Below are positions 37,135 through 48,368 of a stretch of DNA of 64,000 bases, piece after piece; position 1 is the stretch's first letter; each line of letters begins with the position of its first letter. The DNA lies in the NCBI GenBank assembly GCA_951799445.1, contig OX637287.1, positions 37,663,724 to 37,727,723 on the forward strand. The letters run 5' to 3'. Both the position numbers and the translations under genes were made by a program. The notes below the pieces were generated by a model that saw only the letters and a list, made by a program, of their open reading frames with translations, did no database searches and was not told the origin of the DNA. The stretch comes from Pseudisothecium myosuroides. Taxonomy: Eukaryota > Streptophyta > Bryopsida > Hypnales > Lembophyllaceae.

Positions 37135-37324
37135 CACTACAAGAGAAAGGGGTGTTTTAAGTGAATTTTTAAGTATAGTCCTAGACACATGATTTTAAGT
37201 AATGACCTTTAAGGAGATTTTCAGCAAAATTTTGCTGAAAATCTCCTTAAAGGTCATTACTTAAAATCATGTGTCTAGGACTATACTTAAAAACTCACTT
37301 AAAACATCCCTTTCTCTTGTAGTG
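37135..37324. mobile_element. CACTA-type foldback MITE, near-perfect palindrome
   Basis: 190 bp running from CACTACAAGAGAAAGGGG to CCCTTTCTCTTGTAGTG. The two 95-bp halves are almost exactly reverse complementary, meeting at CAGCAAAATTTTGCTG. The flanking 3-bp ATT on both sides is the expected CACTA target duplication. Confidence 0.9.
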
Positions 37325-37734
37325 ATTTGTATTCACACATTGGAGAATAACAAATTCTCAACTCCTTCATGAAAGTCTTGTAAGCCTCAAGGAACATAAT
37401 CTTATTGAGGGGGCCAATTCTCCATGACACGTTCTTTAAGGGTTGATTGAAAGAAAAAAAAACACTATGAGAGGCTTTGACCTTGTCTTAGAGGATTGCT
37501 TTTTCGAGTAACTAAGATTACTACTCATACTTCATCAAAGTAGCTTCTGTGACTGCACGCCTTTGGTTGAGAGCCAAGAATAAAAATCATTAGGTTTGTT
37601 CATAATCATGGAGAATCATAGCACTAGAGAAGCTTATGATTACATCATGAGCATATCATTGAGCCTTCAAAGAGGGATTAGAGTTGAATAAAACTTTGTA
37701 GTATGACCTCCATAGATTATCTATCTATCCATCC
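37325..37734. other. Intergenic DNA, no gene
   Basis: No coding signal or repeat recognised. Confidence 0.35.
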
Positions 37735-38725
37735 ATTACCTTAAATTAGGCTATTTGTTTTTGTTTGTTTGTTACCTTGAGATCTTGTGGACCGTGCGTC
37801 TTCCTGTCGTGTTTTGGTACCATTGGAAAGCTCTTGGCGAGGAGGGGTGCATGGATTTTGTTTTGTGGCGTTGAAACCTATGGTGTGAAAACTATGGATT
37901 TTTGAAGGATTTATGAACTAATTAATTTTTAAATGCTTTTACTTTTATTTTGAATGTGGCAATGGTATAGGGCAAACTACAATAGTCTATACTTTATATT
38001 AGGCTATTTATTTTGTTTGTTATGGTGAGATCTCCTAGACAATGCGTCATTTAGTCGAGTTTTGGGTATCATTGGTAAACCCTCCGTGAGAAGAGGTGCA
38101 TAGACTGTGTTTTGTGGCATTTAGACCTACGGTGTGAAAAAAGTTTTAACGAATTAAAAAAATTAGAAATTTACTTTGACTTTTATTTTGGTTGTGGCAA
38201 TGGCACAAGGCACACTAGTAGATTATCTAAATATAGACCTTAAGTTAGATTGGTTGTTTTGTTTTGTTTGTTACGGTAAGATTTCTAAGGCTGTGCATTC
38301 TTTGGATGTGTTTTTGGTACCATCGGAAAGCTCTCTACAAGAAGGGGTGTACGGGCTTTGTTTTGTGGTGTCCAAATCTACATTGTAAATGTTATGGATT
38401 TAAATTGAGTTATTTTTTAATTAAAAAATTACTTTATTATTATTTTGACTATCAATGGCAATGACATGAGGCACACTAGTAGCTATGATTACACAATAAA
38501 GCACAAAAGAAATCCATAATTTAAGTTAGGTTGTTTGTTTGTTTTGTTTGTTGCATTGAGATCTCCTAGACCGTGCATATTGTGGGAAAGTTTTGACTGA
38601 GGAAGGGTTTGTTTCATGGCGTTTCAACTCACGGAAGAAAAGATATTGAAATTTGAAGTTTTTTAAAAATAAAAAATTAGAAAACTATTTTTACTTTTAT
38701 TTTGATTGCGACAAAAGTATATGGC
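37735..38725. repeat. Second array of GTTTGTTTTG-type repeat units
   Basis: About four direct units start with TTAAATTAGGCTATTTGTTT-like sequence at about 37740, 37990, 38230 and 38520. Each contains GGTACCATTGGAAAGCTC and GGGGTGCACGGGCTTTG variants. Units end near TGGCAATGGCACAAGGCACA. Spacing is about 240-290 bp. Confidence 0.7.
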
Positions 38726-39452
38726 ACATATATAGATGTCCTCAACTATCGACATTCCTCCAAAATACAATGAATTTTTACAGTTATGAAAACGCTATGA
38801 TCCAAGCATTCTCTACATCTGGTGGCTTTTCTACCTCACCGCTTTCTTCTTTCCAAAGCTCAACGGATTCTGTCCCTCAAAAGCGAGATCAAAGTCCAAG
38901 CTAGAAGTCAGCAAAATAACATTTTTTTATAATCGTATAATTCCTTAAAAAATAGCGCTTTCTCAATCAAATAACTTATGTTTTCTTTCCTAATCACTCA
39001 ACTACCAAAGTCCAAAATTTCAGCAAGAAAGACATATTTTTGGTAGAGATATTTAGGATTACTTGAGGAATGTTGCTTTCTATGGACATCTATATCTATG
39101 AAATCCATAGATTAGAGCTTTGATTATATTATAAAGCACATATTATTTTAGAATAGACTTCAAGAAAATCACAAAGCCTAGAAATGAAAACATCCACTCT
39201 TTAAGGTTACAATTTTGATAACTACTCCATAATTAGGGACGCTTTATACCTAGAGGCCGGGCCATTCCTCTTAAGGCTGATTGCACAAATTTCAGCCTTT
39301 GACTGTACATGACTTCACATGAAGTTCATTCCTTTTCCATATCAAAAATGTAAGACTTGTGGTTTTTTACGAGCAATGTACAAGTACCCTAAAAAAATGT
39401 GAGTTATCATCTCCATTTTGCATTTGTTTATGAATGTAAAGAGCTTCATGAC
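38726..39452. other. Intergenic DNA, no gene
   Basis: Nothing recognisable; weak frames only. Confidence 0.35.
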
Positions 39453-39927
39453 TCTACACAAAATAGTGAAACTAGGTTGCCCCACACTAGTTTCTAGACA
39501 TTTGACACAATGTAAATATTTACTCTTACTACACAAGAATGCACTACTTTTGAATGAGGTATTGTTGTAACTGAGACTCATGAACCTCCATGAGTACAAA
39601 TGGAAATATCTGTAGAAGTATTTGTTGACTTTGATGGCTTTTAAAGTAACTTCTTGGCATAAAGCAACCCAAGTTTTAAAGCAACCTAATTTTACTATTT
39701 TGTGTACCCTAAGTAGTGAAACTAGCTTGCCTTAACAATTAGTTTGCCTTTTCACAAGCAAGTTACTTTATAAGCCATCAAAGACAACAAACTCTTCTAT
39801 AGATATTTCCATTTGCACACCTGGAGGTTTGTGAGTCTCAGTTACAGCAATACCTCATCCAAAAGTAGTGCATTCTTATGTAGTAAGAGTAAATATTTAC
39901 ATTATTGTGTCAAATGTCCAGAAACTA

Positions 39928-40738
39928 CACTAAAATTGGTAAATAGTGTTGGGTGATAATTAGTGTTGTTCCCTGTTTTTACCCCCCAACACTATTTTCC
40001 AACTTATGTGTAAATAGTGTTGGGGCACTTATTTCCTGCTGTCAAAATCTGCCCCTTCTTGGCAAACTGTGTTTTCCGCCTCTTCCCGTCAAACTTTGGC
40101 CCTTCCTTGGAAAGTTGTTTTTTCCACACCTCTTGACGTCCAATTCCTTCTCTAAGAAAGAAGAGGCTCCTTCCACGGGGGGGGGTATATACTTCGTGGT
40201 TTCTCGCCGATTCCTTTGCCGCTTGATTTCAAATTTCAAACTTCCGTTGTCTATATCTTTTTTTTGATGTATGTAATTGAACATTGGATGACACCATTGG
40301 ATTTGTCTTTCTTTCCTCTATTTCCTCTGAAAAATAGTTTTTTTTTTTTTTTGGTCACCACTTTTTTATTTTAGCATTTTTCAGCATTTTCTCACAGCAA
40401 TTCAGCATTTTCTCACAGCAATTCAGCAATTTTCAGCAATTCAGCATTTCATTTATTTATTTCAGCAATTCAGCATTTCATTTATTTATTTCAGCAATTC
40501 ATTATTTATTTCAGCATTTCAGCATCTCATTGTCTATTTCAGCATTTCATTTAGTTCTCATCTAACACTAAATGCACTCTTGTAAAAATTCTGACTCTCT
40601 CTGTCATTCATCTGATTTTACTATCGAGTTAAAATAGTGTTAGATTTGGTAAATAATGAACTAACACTAACCTTGCAAATCACAATTAGTGCTAGGTGGG
40701 ACAATTAGTGTTGCCAACACTATTTACCAATTTTAGTG
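39928..40738. mobile_element. Nested 811-bp element with TA target duplication
   Basis: Inverted ends CACTAAAATTGGTAAATAG and CTATTTACCAATTTTAGTG are perfect, with TA on each side. Removing it restores GAAACTAGTGTGGGG, the exact complement of the other arm of the host element. A CAGCATTTCATTTATTTATT-type minisatellite lies inside at about 40374-40550. Confidence 0.8.
40374..40550. repeat. Minisatellite of TTCAGCA / ATTTCATTTATTT words
   Basis: Irregular tandem copies of TTCAGCAATTCAGCATTT and CATTTATTTATTTCAGCA, within the nested element. Confidence 0.75.
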
Positions 40739-40769
40739 TAGTGTGGGGCAACCTAATTTCACTGTAGTG

Positions 40770-41125
40770 AAGATCGCTTTCTGCACTATCCCCCAAAACT
40801 GAACTCCTGTAGACCCCCCGTGCGTTGCTGAGGTAGCGGTCTGCAGGGCATGCTCCCCGACTTTGCCCACCCCCGCTATCCCCCCATCTGAATGCCTCCC
40901 CACCACCTGTGTCCACAAATGAGAGCCTTGGTCCATCCTGTGGACACGCCACAACCACATCCGTAATTCAATCTCTCCCAGTGTGAGTGGCTCCCGCACT
41001 CTGGCAGTTTGCCACATAAGCCTCCACACTTGGAGGCTTCTTCACTCTCGCTCGCCCCGTTTCCTCTTTCAATTCCGATTCCGACTAACTTAGCGACTCT
41101 GTGAATTGTGCACATCCTCCCCGCC
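40770..41125 (+). promoter_or_regulatory. Proximal upstream region of rbcS gene 2
   Basis: About 356 bp of balanced composition between the MITE and the start codon. Pyrimidine-rich leader near 41050-41125. CCACATAAGCC near 41012 could serve as a weak TATA-like element. The sequence does not resemble that upstream of rbcS gene 1, apart from about 10 bases next to the ATG. Confidence 0.45.
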
Positions 41126-41828
41126 ATGGCGTCCCTCGTTGCTGCTTCCGCGGCAGTGGCCCCGGCGGCTTTTGCCGTGACTTCGAACTCGGTGTCGACC
41201 TCGGAGTCGAGCTCCGTCAAGGCGTTCACCGGACTCAAGAGCAATGGCTTGTTCGCGGCCAAGAGCTCCAAGGCGGGCTTCGTCCAGAACGGCAGCCGCG
41301 TCAACTGCATGCAGGTGTGGAACCCCATGGGACAGACCAAGTTCGAGACGTTCTCGTACTTGCCCGACCTCACCGACGACCAGATCGCCAAGCAGGTGGA
41401 CTACATGATCAAGCAGGGGCTCATCCCCTGCCTCGAGTTCGACATTGTAAGGAAGCTGAATTCATTCCCACCCAATTGGGTTGCAATTGATTTGTGCGTT
41501 TGTATGTATGTCGTTGTGAGATGGTGCGTTGGTGAGTTGTGGGTCGCAATGCGGGTGTCTGTGTTTGACTTTTGTGTTTGTGTTTGTGTGAATTTGTGCG
41601 CAGAACCCCGACGGTGTGAGCCGTGCTAACAACCGTAGCCCCGGGTACTACGATGGTCGCTACTGGACCATGTGGAAGCTGCCCATGTTCGGTTGCCAGG
41701 ACGCGTCGCAGGTGCTGCGCGAGATTGGTGAGTGCAAGAAGGAGTACCCGAATTGCTTTGTGCGCATCCTGGGCTTCGACAATGTGAAGCAGGTGCAGAT
41801 CTGCGGATTCTTGGTCGCCAAGCCTTGA
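41126..41828 (+). CDS. RBCS: RuBisCO small subunit, gene 2 (2 exons)
   Basis: Exons 41126-41446 and 41604-41828 with a 157-bp GT-AG intron encode 181 residues. The protein differs from gene 1 by only two residues, both in the transit peptide (AVTSNS against AVASAS); the mature subunit is identical. Family signatures are [40 protein letters not shown] and [13 protein letters not shown]. The role is as for gene 1: the small subunit of RuBisCO in the plastid stroma. The single intron lies after CLEFDI. The intron differs from that of gene 1 at about two of 157 positions, although DNA outside the start and stop codons appears unrelated. The start was chosen at MASLVAAS; an in-frame ATG 18 bases upstream (41108) adds only six residues. 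Confidence 0.97.
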
Positions 41829-43411
41829 TCGAGCCTCTGAATGTTCGGTATGAGTAGGCATCTGCTTGTGTAGCGCTTTCGGCAATGTGTGAAAGGGCAT
41901 TTTACAGCAATGCAATTTGGATTTCGCCTCTGGCGGGCTTCACGTCGATTTGGAGTTTAGGGTTCATGCAATGTGTGGTGCATGATGAGAGCGCTTGTGA
42001 AGAATTCATGCATGGTATGTAGTCTTTGTCGCATGGTGGACTTTTTGTGGGATTGCATGTGGGGATTGTGTTTGCAAAGGGATTTTTGATTCCTTATCAC
42101 ATTCTATTAACCAATGTGTCTACGATTAGTGATAATCCTTCTTTCTTCTTAGTTCAATTACGAATTTGACACGGTGTTGAATCGAAGGATTTGCTTTTAT
42201 TCCTCTTTGCAACGAATAGTATGTCTACATCCTATTCTAGCACCATTATTATTCTTCCCGAAATTTTCTTCTGACATATTTTAGATGCCCATGGATGCAT
42301 TGGCACTTGGAAGTATAGGCATTGGTCGTTTGATCCAATTATTTGCAAACTCACAAATGCGGATGGATATCGCTGTACGCACAAGAATGGCAATTTCGTT
42401 ATATTGGCGAAAATCCAAAACTTTGAGAGTTGCCTGAAATGGAAATCGAAACGTGTGGTACGTCAGTACCATTGAAGTCGAGAATTGTGTCAATTTATCA
42501 GAATTGACGATCTAGTTTGAGGATCATCTTGTAGCCTCTACGTAATTCCATTAGTGAAACATGAAATGTTGATGTGCGCCATCTGTAAATTCACAAATTA
42601 TCATTGTTATTCACCCATGTGTTTCAAATTCATAGAATTTAGAACTCTCTTCCAATTGCGAAACAGTTCTCCAGAGAAATTGAGACAATCTATACAAGGA
42701 ACTATGAGCACCCAGACGATTCTCGGTGTAGTCACCTCATTTCATGGTGCCATAGATTCACGTCCTTAGCTCCTACGACATCTCTGGGACCACAAATGTG
42801 TGGCTGATTGGTAGTTGTGCAACAATGCTATCCACCATTCTGATAAGTCTTGCGCCACGTTCAGAAAAGTGCCGAAATTCAGTAAAGTCTGTCACGCAGA
42901 AGCCATGCCGGGGATGCATGCCGCTGTGAGTTTTGAACAATATGTTGATAGATATTCAGCGCGGTAACTTCAGTGGAGTCATTCAGTTCAGACGTATGAT
43001 AATGTAGTGACCCTTTCTTTATTCCTGCGTGGGACACCACCTGGTCCACAAACGGCACAAAGGCTCAAACCAAACATGCATAATTTCATATTCAGGTCTG
43101 TGGATTCCAATTCCTCAGTCCATCTTTCCGAGCTTTCCGTCCCAATTTTACACTTTCACGGTCTCAGGCTGACAGCACGAACGATGTGTGTCTGCGACCA
43201 AGCAAAAAGCAGTAAAGAAAAAGAGTGAAAAGAAAAGGGAAAGGCAGGATAGAACGGAGGTTATGGATAGAATCCAACGAGTATTTTCCACCATATACTC
43301 CGTCTTGTGGCCTCATCCCCAATTTCTCCAGTTTGTATCCTCCCACTGTCCCTTTATTGCATACAACCACACTGATTTGTCATATTAGGACAATTAGCGT
43401 CACCTACAAAA
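41829..43411. other. 3' flank of rbcS gene 2, no further gene
   Basis: The first 200 bp probably holds the 3' UTR. Beyond that there is no convincing coding frame. Unlike the flank of gene 1, so the similarity ends at the stop codon. Confidence 0.45.
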
Positions 43412-43851
43412 TTAACCCGTAAATGCCCAAGGCCTTTTTTGAACTTCTAAGAATTTGCTCTAAATTGAACAAAAAGCCAACAATTTGATAAGTTGTATCA
43501 ATTTTTTTATGAATTGTAACAGTACAAATTCAAACTAGACATGTCAGAGGTCACATAGGAAAAGAAAATACAATAATATCACTTATGAATTGAAAGATTA
43601 TAATGTTTGAACATGAGGGTGTTAAGATTGCGAAAGTGACTTGAAGTCTTTCAATCCTCTTTTCACATGTCAATCTAAACAGTTGGTCAACAAAAAAATA
43701 TGAGGTTGAAGGACCTAACATGCATAACTTTAATCAATTGACGGCTTCTCAAAATCTATTCTACAATTTTTTAAAGTGAATATGTGTATTTGAAATGGCA
43801 GTTTTTGGAACGTTTTTGGTGAAAATATAATCAAAAACCTTCAGGGGTTAA
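43412..43851. mobile_element. TTAA-flanked nonautonomous element (E4), 440 bp
   Basis: Ends TTAACCCGTAAATGCCC and CCTTCAGGGGTTAA. The left 300 bp matches E3 at 32399 closely; the right part is shortened. It retains AAATGGCAGTTTTTGG near its right end. Confidence 0.75.
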
Positions 43852-44112
43852 GGTATGTATACTCAAAATCATCTTTGTCCAAAATGTGACACCTATATTT
43901 GAACTAGAAAACCATACTAAAATCTAAATATTGATTACATAAGATGCACACAATCAAAATATGGGAGTCTATAAAAGCCCAGTGTCGATTTTTTGTTACA
44001 CCTTTAGACAAAAACTTTACAAGTTCGTAATTCATTCGTAGGATTGGGATCCAAATTATGCATGCTAAATTTCGACTTTGGAATCCTATTTCACTTGCCA
44101 ACAAGATGCTTA
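43852..44112. other. Short intergenic spacer
   Basis: Nothing recognisable between two TTAA elements. Confidence 0.35.
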
Positions 44113-44724
44113 TTAACCCCTAAAGGACCGGGGGTGTTTGAACATAGTTCTTGTTTTCTTGACTAGTTCTTGTAACAAGCACAGTTCCTCGTTCATGTGG
44201 AATAATTTTGAGGATCGCCACCGTTGAAATGGAAGAAGACTTATTTAGCTTTCCTATAAAAAAAATCAACAAAATTGCACAATTTTTGAGAAAATGCCAC
44301 CGTTGACAAGATTGATGAAATGTGTTCGGTTAGGCAGTACTTTGTATGTACGCTGAAATCAAATTGTTGACATTGGAATGCTCAAAAGTGCTCCAAAAAC
44401 TCTGATTTTTTTCCCACAAATACATATCATCATAATATTAATGTGTAATTTTTTTCAAATCATTTTGAGGTGCAAAAAAAAAGATATGAGAATGTGAAAG
44501 TGATGGCCCACAGTTCCTTTTCAAATCTAAAAAAATTCATTGAAAAATTGCAAACTTGATTACTTCTCGATCAGATTGCACTGATGGATTCAGTAGAGAA
44601 AATCATCTAGGATCTCTTTATTATTCATGGACTGTTATGATAGAGAGGTTCACATATCAAATTTCTTACAAATGTAGTTGCAGAAGCCATGTGGTGACCA
44701 TATTGGGTCCTTTAGCGGGGTTAT
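44113..44724. mobile_element. TTAA-type element with decayed right end (E7), 612 bp
   Basis: Starts TTAACCCCTAAAGGACC and ends GGTCCTTTAGCGGGGTTAT. The ends are inverted repeats with one inserted base and one change in the final TTAA. Confidence 0.65.
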
Positions 44725-47336
44725 GCTCAAATTGCTGTGAGTGACAGTTACATGTACACTTACCTCTCAAATGGCCATCCAGATTGCTAGTATGTCTATC
44801 GTGAGCAAGGATTTTATTTGAGTGATTCATTGTTCTAAATAAATACAAAATAACTTTGAGAGAATATGTGACAATAGATATTCCTCCTCTCAGAATGGAT
44901 GAAATCACTAACTTGCTACAAATTCTCCAAAGAGTATTGCTCCACTTCGGATGAATGTATGCACACTTGGATGAACAAGTGGATTATCATCCGCAGTCTG
45001 TGTATCTCATCCATGTCCGTGAATGTAAGGAGATTCCTGACTCCAATGAAGATACTGCAAGAGCCTGTCAGATCCCATGCGGTCAATCCTCTTGATACGG
45101 GATTGGATTTCTTCTCTTTTTTATTGTAACTTACACAAGTACTACAATCCTCAGTTTCCCCAAAGAAAAAATTCAATAATAAAACAACAAAACCTTCTCT
45201 TCTATGATGAATTCATTGTACTTTTCCTTGTAGTTGCAGAGATATACGGAGTAAGTTATTGTAAGCTGAAATAGTACTGCAGGTCTTGTGGTAATGCTGC
45301 TCCACGGCGAGGACTGGTGGTAGTGGTGGTGAGGACACCGTCCATGACTGGATGCGTGCAAGCATTTCTATCGCATTGGATTCTGGGTAAGTTAAACTAT
45401 CGTACAGATTCTCGGTATTCTGCCATCGCACTTAGAAAATGGTAAAGCTGCATGCATATAACGCCGGAGATTGCGGTTGTGAACATGGCTTGGTGTGGGT
45501 TGCAAGGTTATGGTAACTTCTGGATGCGAAGCTCGTCCCTAGGATTGCGAATCTGAAGCCTTGGAGCTCGTCGTGTACGTGTTTTCTTGCTCAATTTCTG
45601 TTCGCATTTGAATGTTCTAGCTTGGGTTGTCGCTGAACCAGATACTTAGCTGCTGTACGTTGAAATTTCAAGATTGCCGCGTTGCACTTTCAATTTTGAA
45701 AGCCTTGTCAAGACTGTCGCTGCCAGGAGGAAATTTGAAAAATTTCACTGACAGATAAAGAGCTTTGCACAGATCGAATACCCCACTTTGAGGACATTGC
45801 TTAAGGGTAACGCTAAGTTAGAGTGATGTTAATTGATAGCACAAATCATGTGGTACTGTCTGTGTTATGTTGGTGCCATTCCTAGAGGATGGAGGATAAC
45901 TTAGAGCTTGATCGCTTGAATCGGGTAGAGTCTGCCGAGATTTTACGTTTCCTTCTTGAGATTTTATACTTTGTGAACGATAGTCTTTGCTTTTGGAGCT
46001 GACATCTCTAGTGTCGTACTGCATTCGCTTCAATTGTCGTTGATCTGTGAGACGAGATAACCATATTTGCAGAAACCCGTTCCTTGCTCTCAAAGGTTGC
46101 GCATTTCACTCTACTGTAATAGTATTATGTGAAGGTGTCATTAGCATACTCATTGGTGTTCATTGGCAGTAGCCTAGCACCATCGCGGTTCACCACCAAA
46201 GATGTTGCTTCCTTAACTAAGGTTGTTCTCTTTTGGATTATTGTTTCTTACTTCAAAGTGCCAATACGAAGTGGAGTTAGGGTTTGGGTTGAATGTGGAA
46301 GGTGTTAAAAGCTTTGACATCTAGCTGGGAGGATCGGAGGTTGCTGTTGGTATCAGTGTTAGTGAAAAACTTGTGGTGCTCGAGTGTGTGTATTTTACGT
46401 TGTGTGCTTCTTCACGGAGTTCGTTGCAGTGATCGTGCAGCGAGGGTGACGCAGTTGGTAGTTTGGAAGGCCTGCATCCGTTGGGGAAGATTTTCTGTTG
46501 AATTTTTTTGTTAAGGCTTTGTGCTTTGTCGATCTCTTTGCTGCTCTTTTTCCGAGTTGGGATTTTGAGACGTTGTCTGCAAAATCTGTCTTCGGGCTTG
46601 CGTTTGCAAAAACAAGCTTTTTTGGGTGCATATGTTGAACTTGGTCAGCAGTTGAAGCTATTGTCATCATATCTAGCATCATAATTTCAATGGAGCCCAC
46701 TTTCTGTAGAGGTCTCAACTCTCTAGCGGCATTGGATTTAGAGAGCAGAGTTGAATCTCATAATTTCGTCCTTCAGGTTTATGGTGTCCGTTGTTGTAGA
46801 CTGTTTCTTGGATTGAGCATGATTGAAGTCACTGATCAGGTTTCAACCGTTGATTGGAGGTTATGTATAGGAACATGAAAGTACTGCCACATTATGGAAA
46901 TAACATCCCTCTCCACTCCCACCACTCCCATGGTTAGGCTTGTTATTTCTCATAATAAGGCTCCAATTTTATGTTACATAGTCCATTAAGCAAGACCTGT
47001 GAGAAGCGACCACAATTGTTTGGCAGTCAGAATTCCCTGCATGTGGTATCATGTACAGGTTTCAAACCTTAGCATGATAGCCAATAGCATCTGATTTCTT
47101 TTTCGGTTACGCCACTGAGGTGCCGAAAAGTGCCGAAATTCTATGAACATGGGCATGTTGAGATATTGAGGAAGAACTAGTTGTGAAAAATGGAAAGTTT
47201 ACTGTTAAGTCTTGTCATAGAATTAGATTTTGTTCACACGGTATGTTATGCATGGTTGCTCTTCTGATTCATTATCGGCATTGCCTTCGTAGTCAGCGCC
47301 AACACTGCTTAAAACACCTACCGACGACACCTTCAG
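44725..47336. other. Intergenic DNA and probable leader of the next gene
   Basis: Base composition becomes more even from about 45280. No frame gives a recognisable protein. The part from about 45400 could include promoter and spliced 5' leader for the membrane-protein gene, but no signal proves this. Confidence 0.35.
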
Positions 47337-48368
47337 ATGGAGAATATGGCCATGAATAACCTGGCTATGGCTGCATTTCTCAATGAAACCTTGCCGGCAC
47401 TTGCATCCCCCACAGTTCATGGAACTTCTTCCATGATAAGAGTGTTCATTTTATCCATTTTGGGGATAGGAAGTCTTGCTATTCTCATTCTCAGCTGCTG
47501 TTGTCAGTGCTTCAGAGAGTATCACAGAAGACCCCAGTCGCGTGCTACCATGGGTTCGTATTCTGTGGGCATGGAAGAAGATGACAGAAGGCTCCAGTCG
47601 CGTGCTAGAAGGCCCCAGTCGCGTGCTACCATGGGTTCGTATTCCGGGTGCATAGAAGAAGATGACAGAAGGCCCCAGTCGCGTGCTACGTATTCCGAGT
47701 ACTTGGGATATGAGAGAAGGTTGCAGTTGGGCTCTGCCATGGGTAGGATTCTCCTGGTTATGGTACTGCTAGCTGCTCTCGTCGCCTTGGTTGTGGGAGC
47801 AGTCAAGCTCCTTGCCTGGCTGGTCCACTTGTGCGGTGCAATACATGTTCCTGTTTGGCTGGCGGATTTCTGGGACTCTGCTACAGCCTGGGTGATCCAT
47901 GCATGGAACGCTATGGAAATGCCAGTTTTACTCGTTGTGGGGATAAGCCTTGCTCTGCTCATTCTCCTCTACTGCGGGCTTTGGGTGTTCGGTTTCATGG
48001 GCAGCATAGCGCCCGGGTCCTACGCTGCCATGTGGATGTCTTCCATTGGAAATGTGGTTGCCGGTTCTCTTTATTGGCTTCTGCAAACGATTGCTGCGAG
48101 TGGGATTTCTGTGTTTAAGGTGCTGCTCTACATTGTCCCTCCCGTTGCCTTGGTCGTGGGAGCATTCGAGATCATTGTTTGGTTGGACCACTCTGGTGCA
48201 CTACATGTTCCTACTTGGCTGGTGGATTCCTGGGACTCTGCTACAGCTTGGGTGCTCCATGCGTGGGACTCTGGTGAAGTATTTGGATGGTGGCATAGTT
48301 TTGTTGCTTGGCTGCACAACTTATGGGAATCTATCACTGACCACCACAAGTGGAAAATCTACACTTGA
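47337..48368 (+). CDS. Unrecognised multi-pass membrane protein with internal repeats
   Basis: One uninterrupted frame of 343 residues. An in-frame TAA occurs about 28 bases upstream, so the ATG at 47337 is the first available. I do not recognise the family. Residues about 34-56 are a membrane segment followed by a cysteine cluster (CCCQCF), a possible lipidation site. Residues 62-130 are charged and contain about four copies of an R(R)xQSRA motif alternating with GSYS and EEDD. Further membrane segments lie at about 137-164, 196-222 and 258-283. Residues 150-190 and 271-311 are direct repeats sharing ALVVGA, H(V)P(V/T)WL, and DSATAWV(I/L)HAW. Such repeats suggest growth by internal duplication. 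The C-terminus is tryptophan-rich. Splicing at CAG/ATG just upstream cannot be ruled out. No function is assigned. Confidence 0.65.
   Translation: MENMAMNNLAMAAFLNETLPALASPTVHGTSSMIRVFILSILGIGSLAILILSCCCQCFREYHRRPQSRATMGSYSVGMEEDDRRLQSRARRPQSRATMGSYSGCIEEDDRRPQSRATYSEYLGYERRLQLGSAMGRILLVMVLLAALVALVVGAVKLLAWLVHLCGAIHVPVWLADFWDSATAWVIHAWNAMEMPVLLVVGISLALLILLYCGLWVFGFMGSIAPGSYAAMWMSSIGNVVAGSLYWLLQTIAASGISVFKVLLYIVPPVALVVGAFEIIVWLDHSGALHVPTWLVDSWDSATAWVLHAWDSGEVFGWWHSFVAWLHNLWESITDHHKWKIYT

Larger units (their letters stand above)
39453..40769. mobile_element. Foldback MITE carrying a nested element
   Basis: Arms at about 39465-39660 and 39750-39927 plus 40741-40769 are reverse complements (GAAACTAGGTTGCCCCACAC and its complement). 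The right end reads CACTGTAGTG. The right arm is split by the element at 39928-40738. The distal end lies about 357 bp upstream of the rbcS gene 2 start codon. Confidence 0.65.

Noticed and set aside
40876..41391. A 171-residue minus-strand frame over rbcS gene 2
   Set aside because: It overlaps rbcS exon 1 in antisense; its apparent protein comes from a symmetrical open frame opposite the transit peptide.
5271..44724. PIF/Harbinger (TTA or TAA duplication) as the class of the CCCCTAAA elements
   Set aside because: A 3-bp duplication does not read symmetrically at both ends; a 4-bp TTAA does, and the empty site keeps a single TTAA.
47522..47962. A 146-residue minus-strand frame over the membrane-protein gene
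   Set aside because: Antisense shadow of the internal repeats; the plus frame is longer, has membrane segments and an upstream stop.
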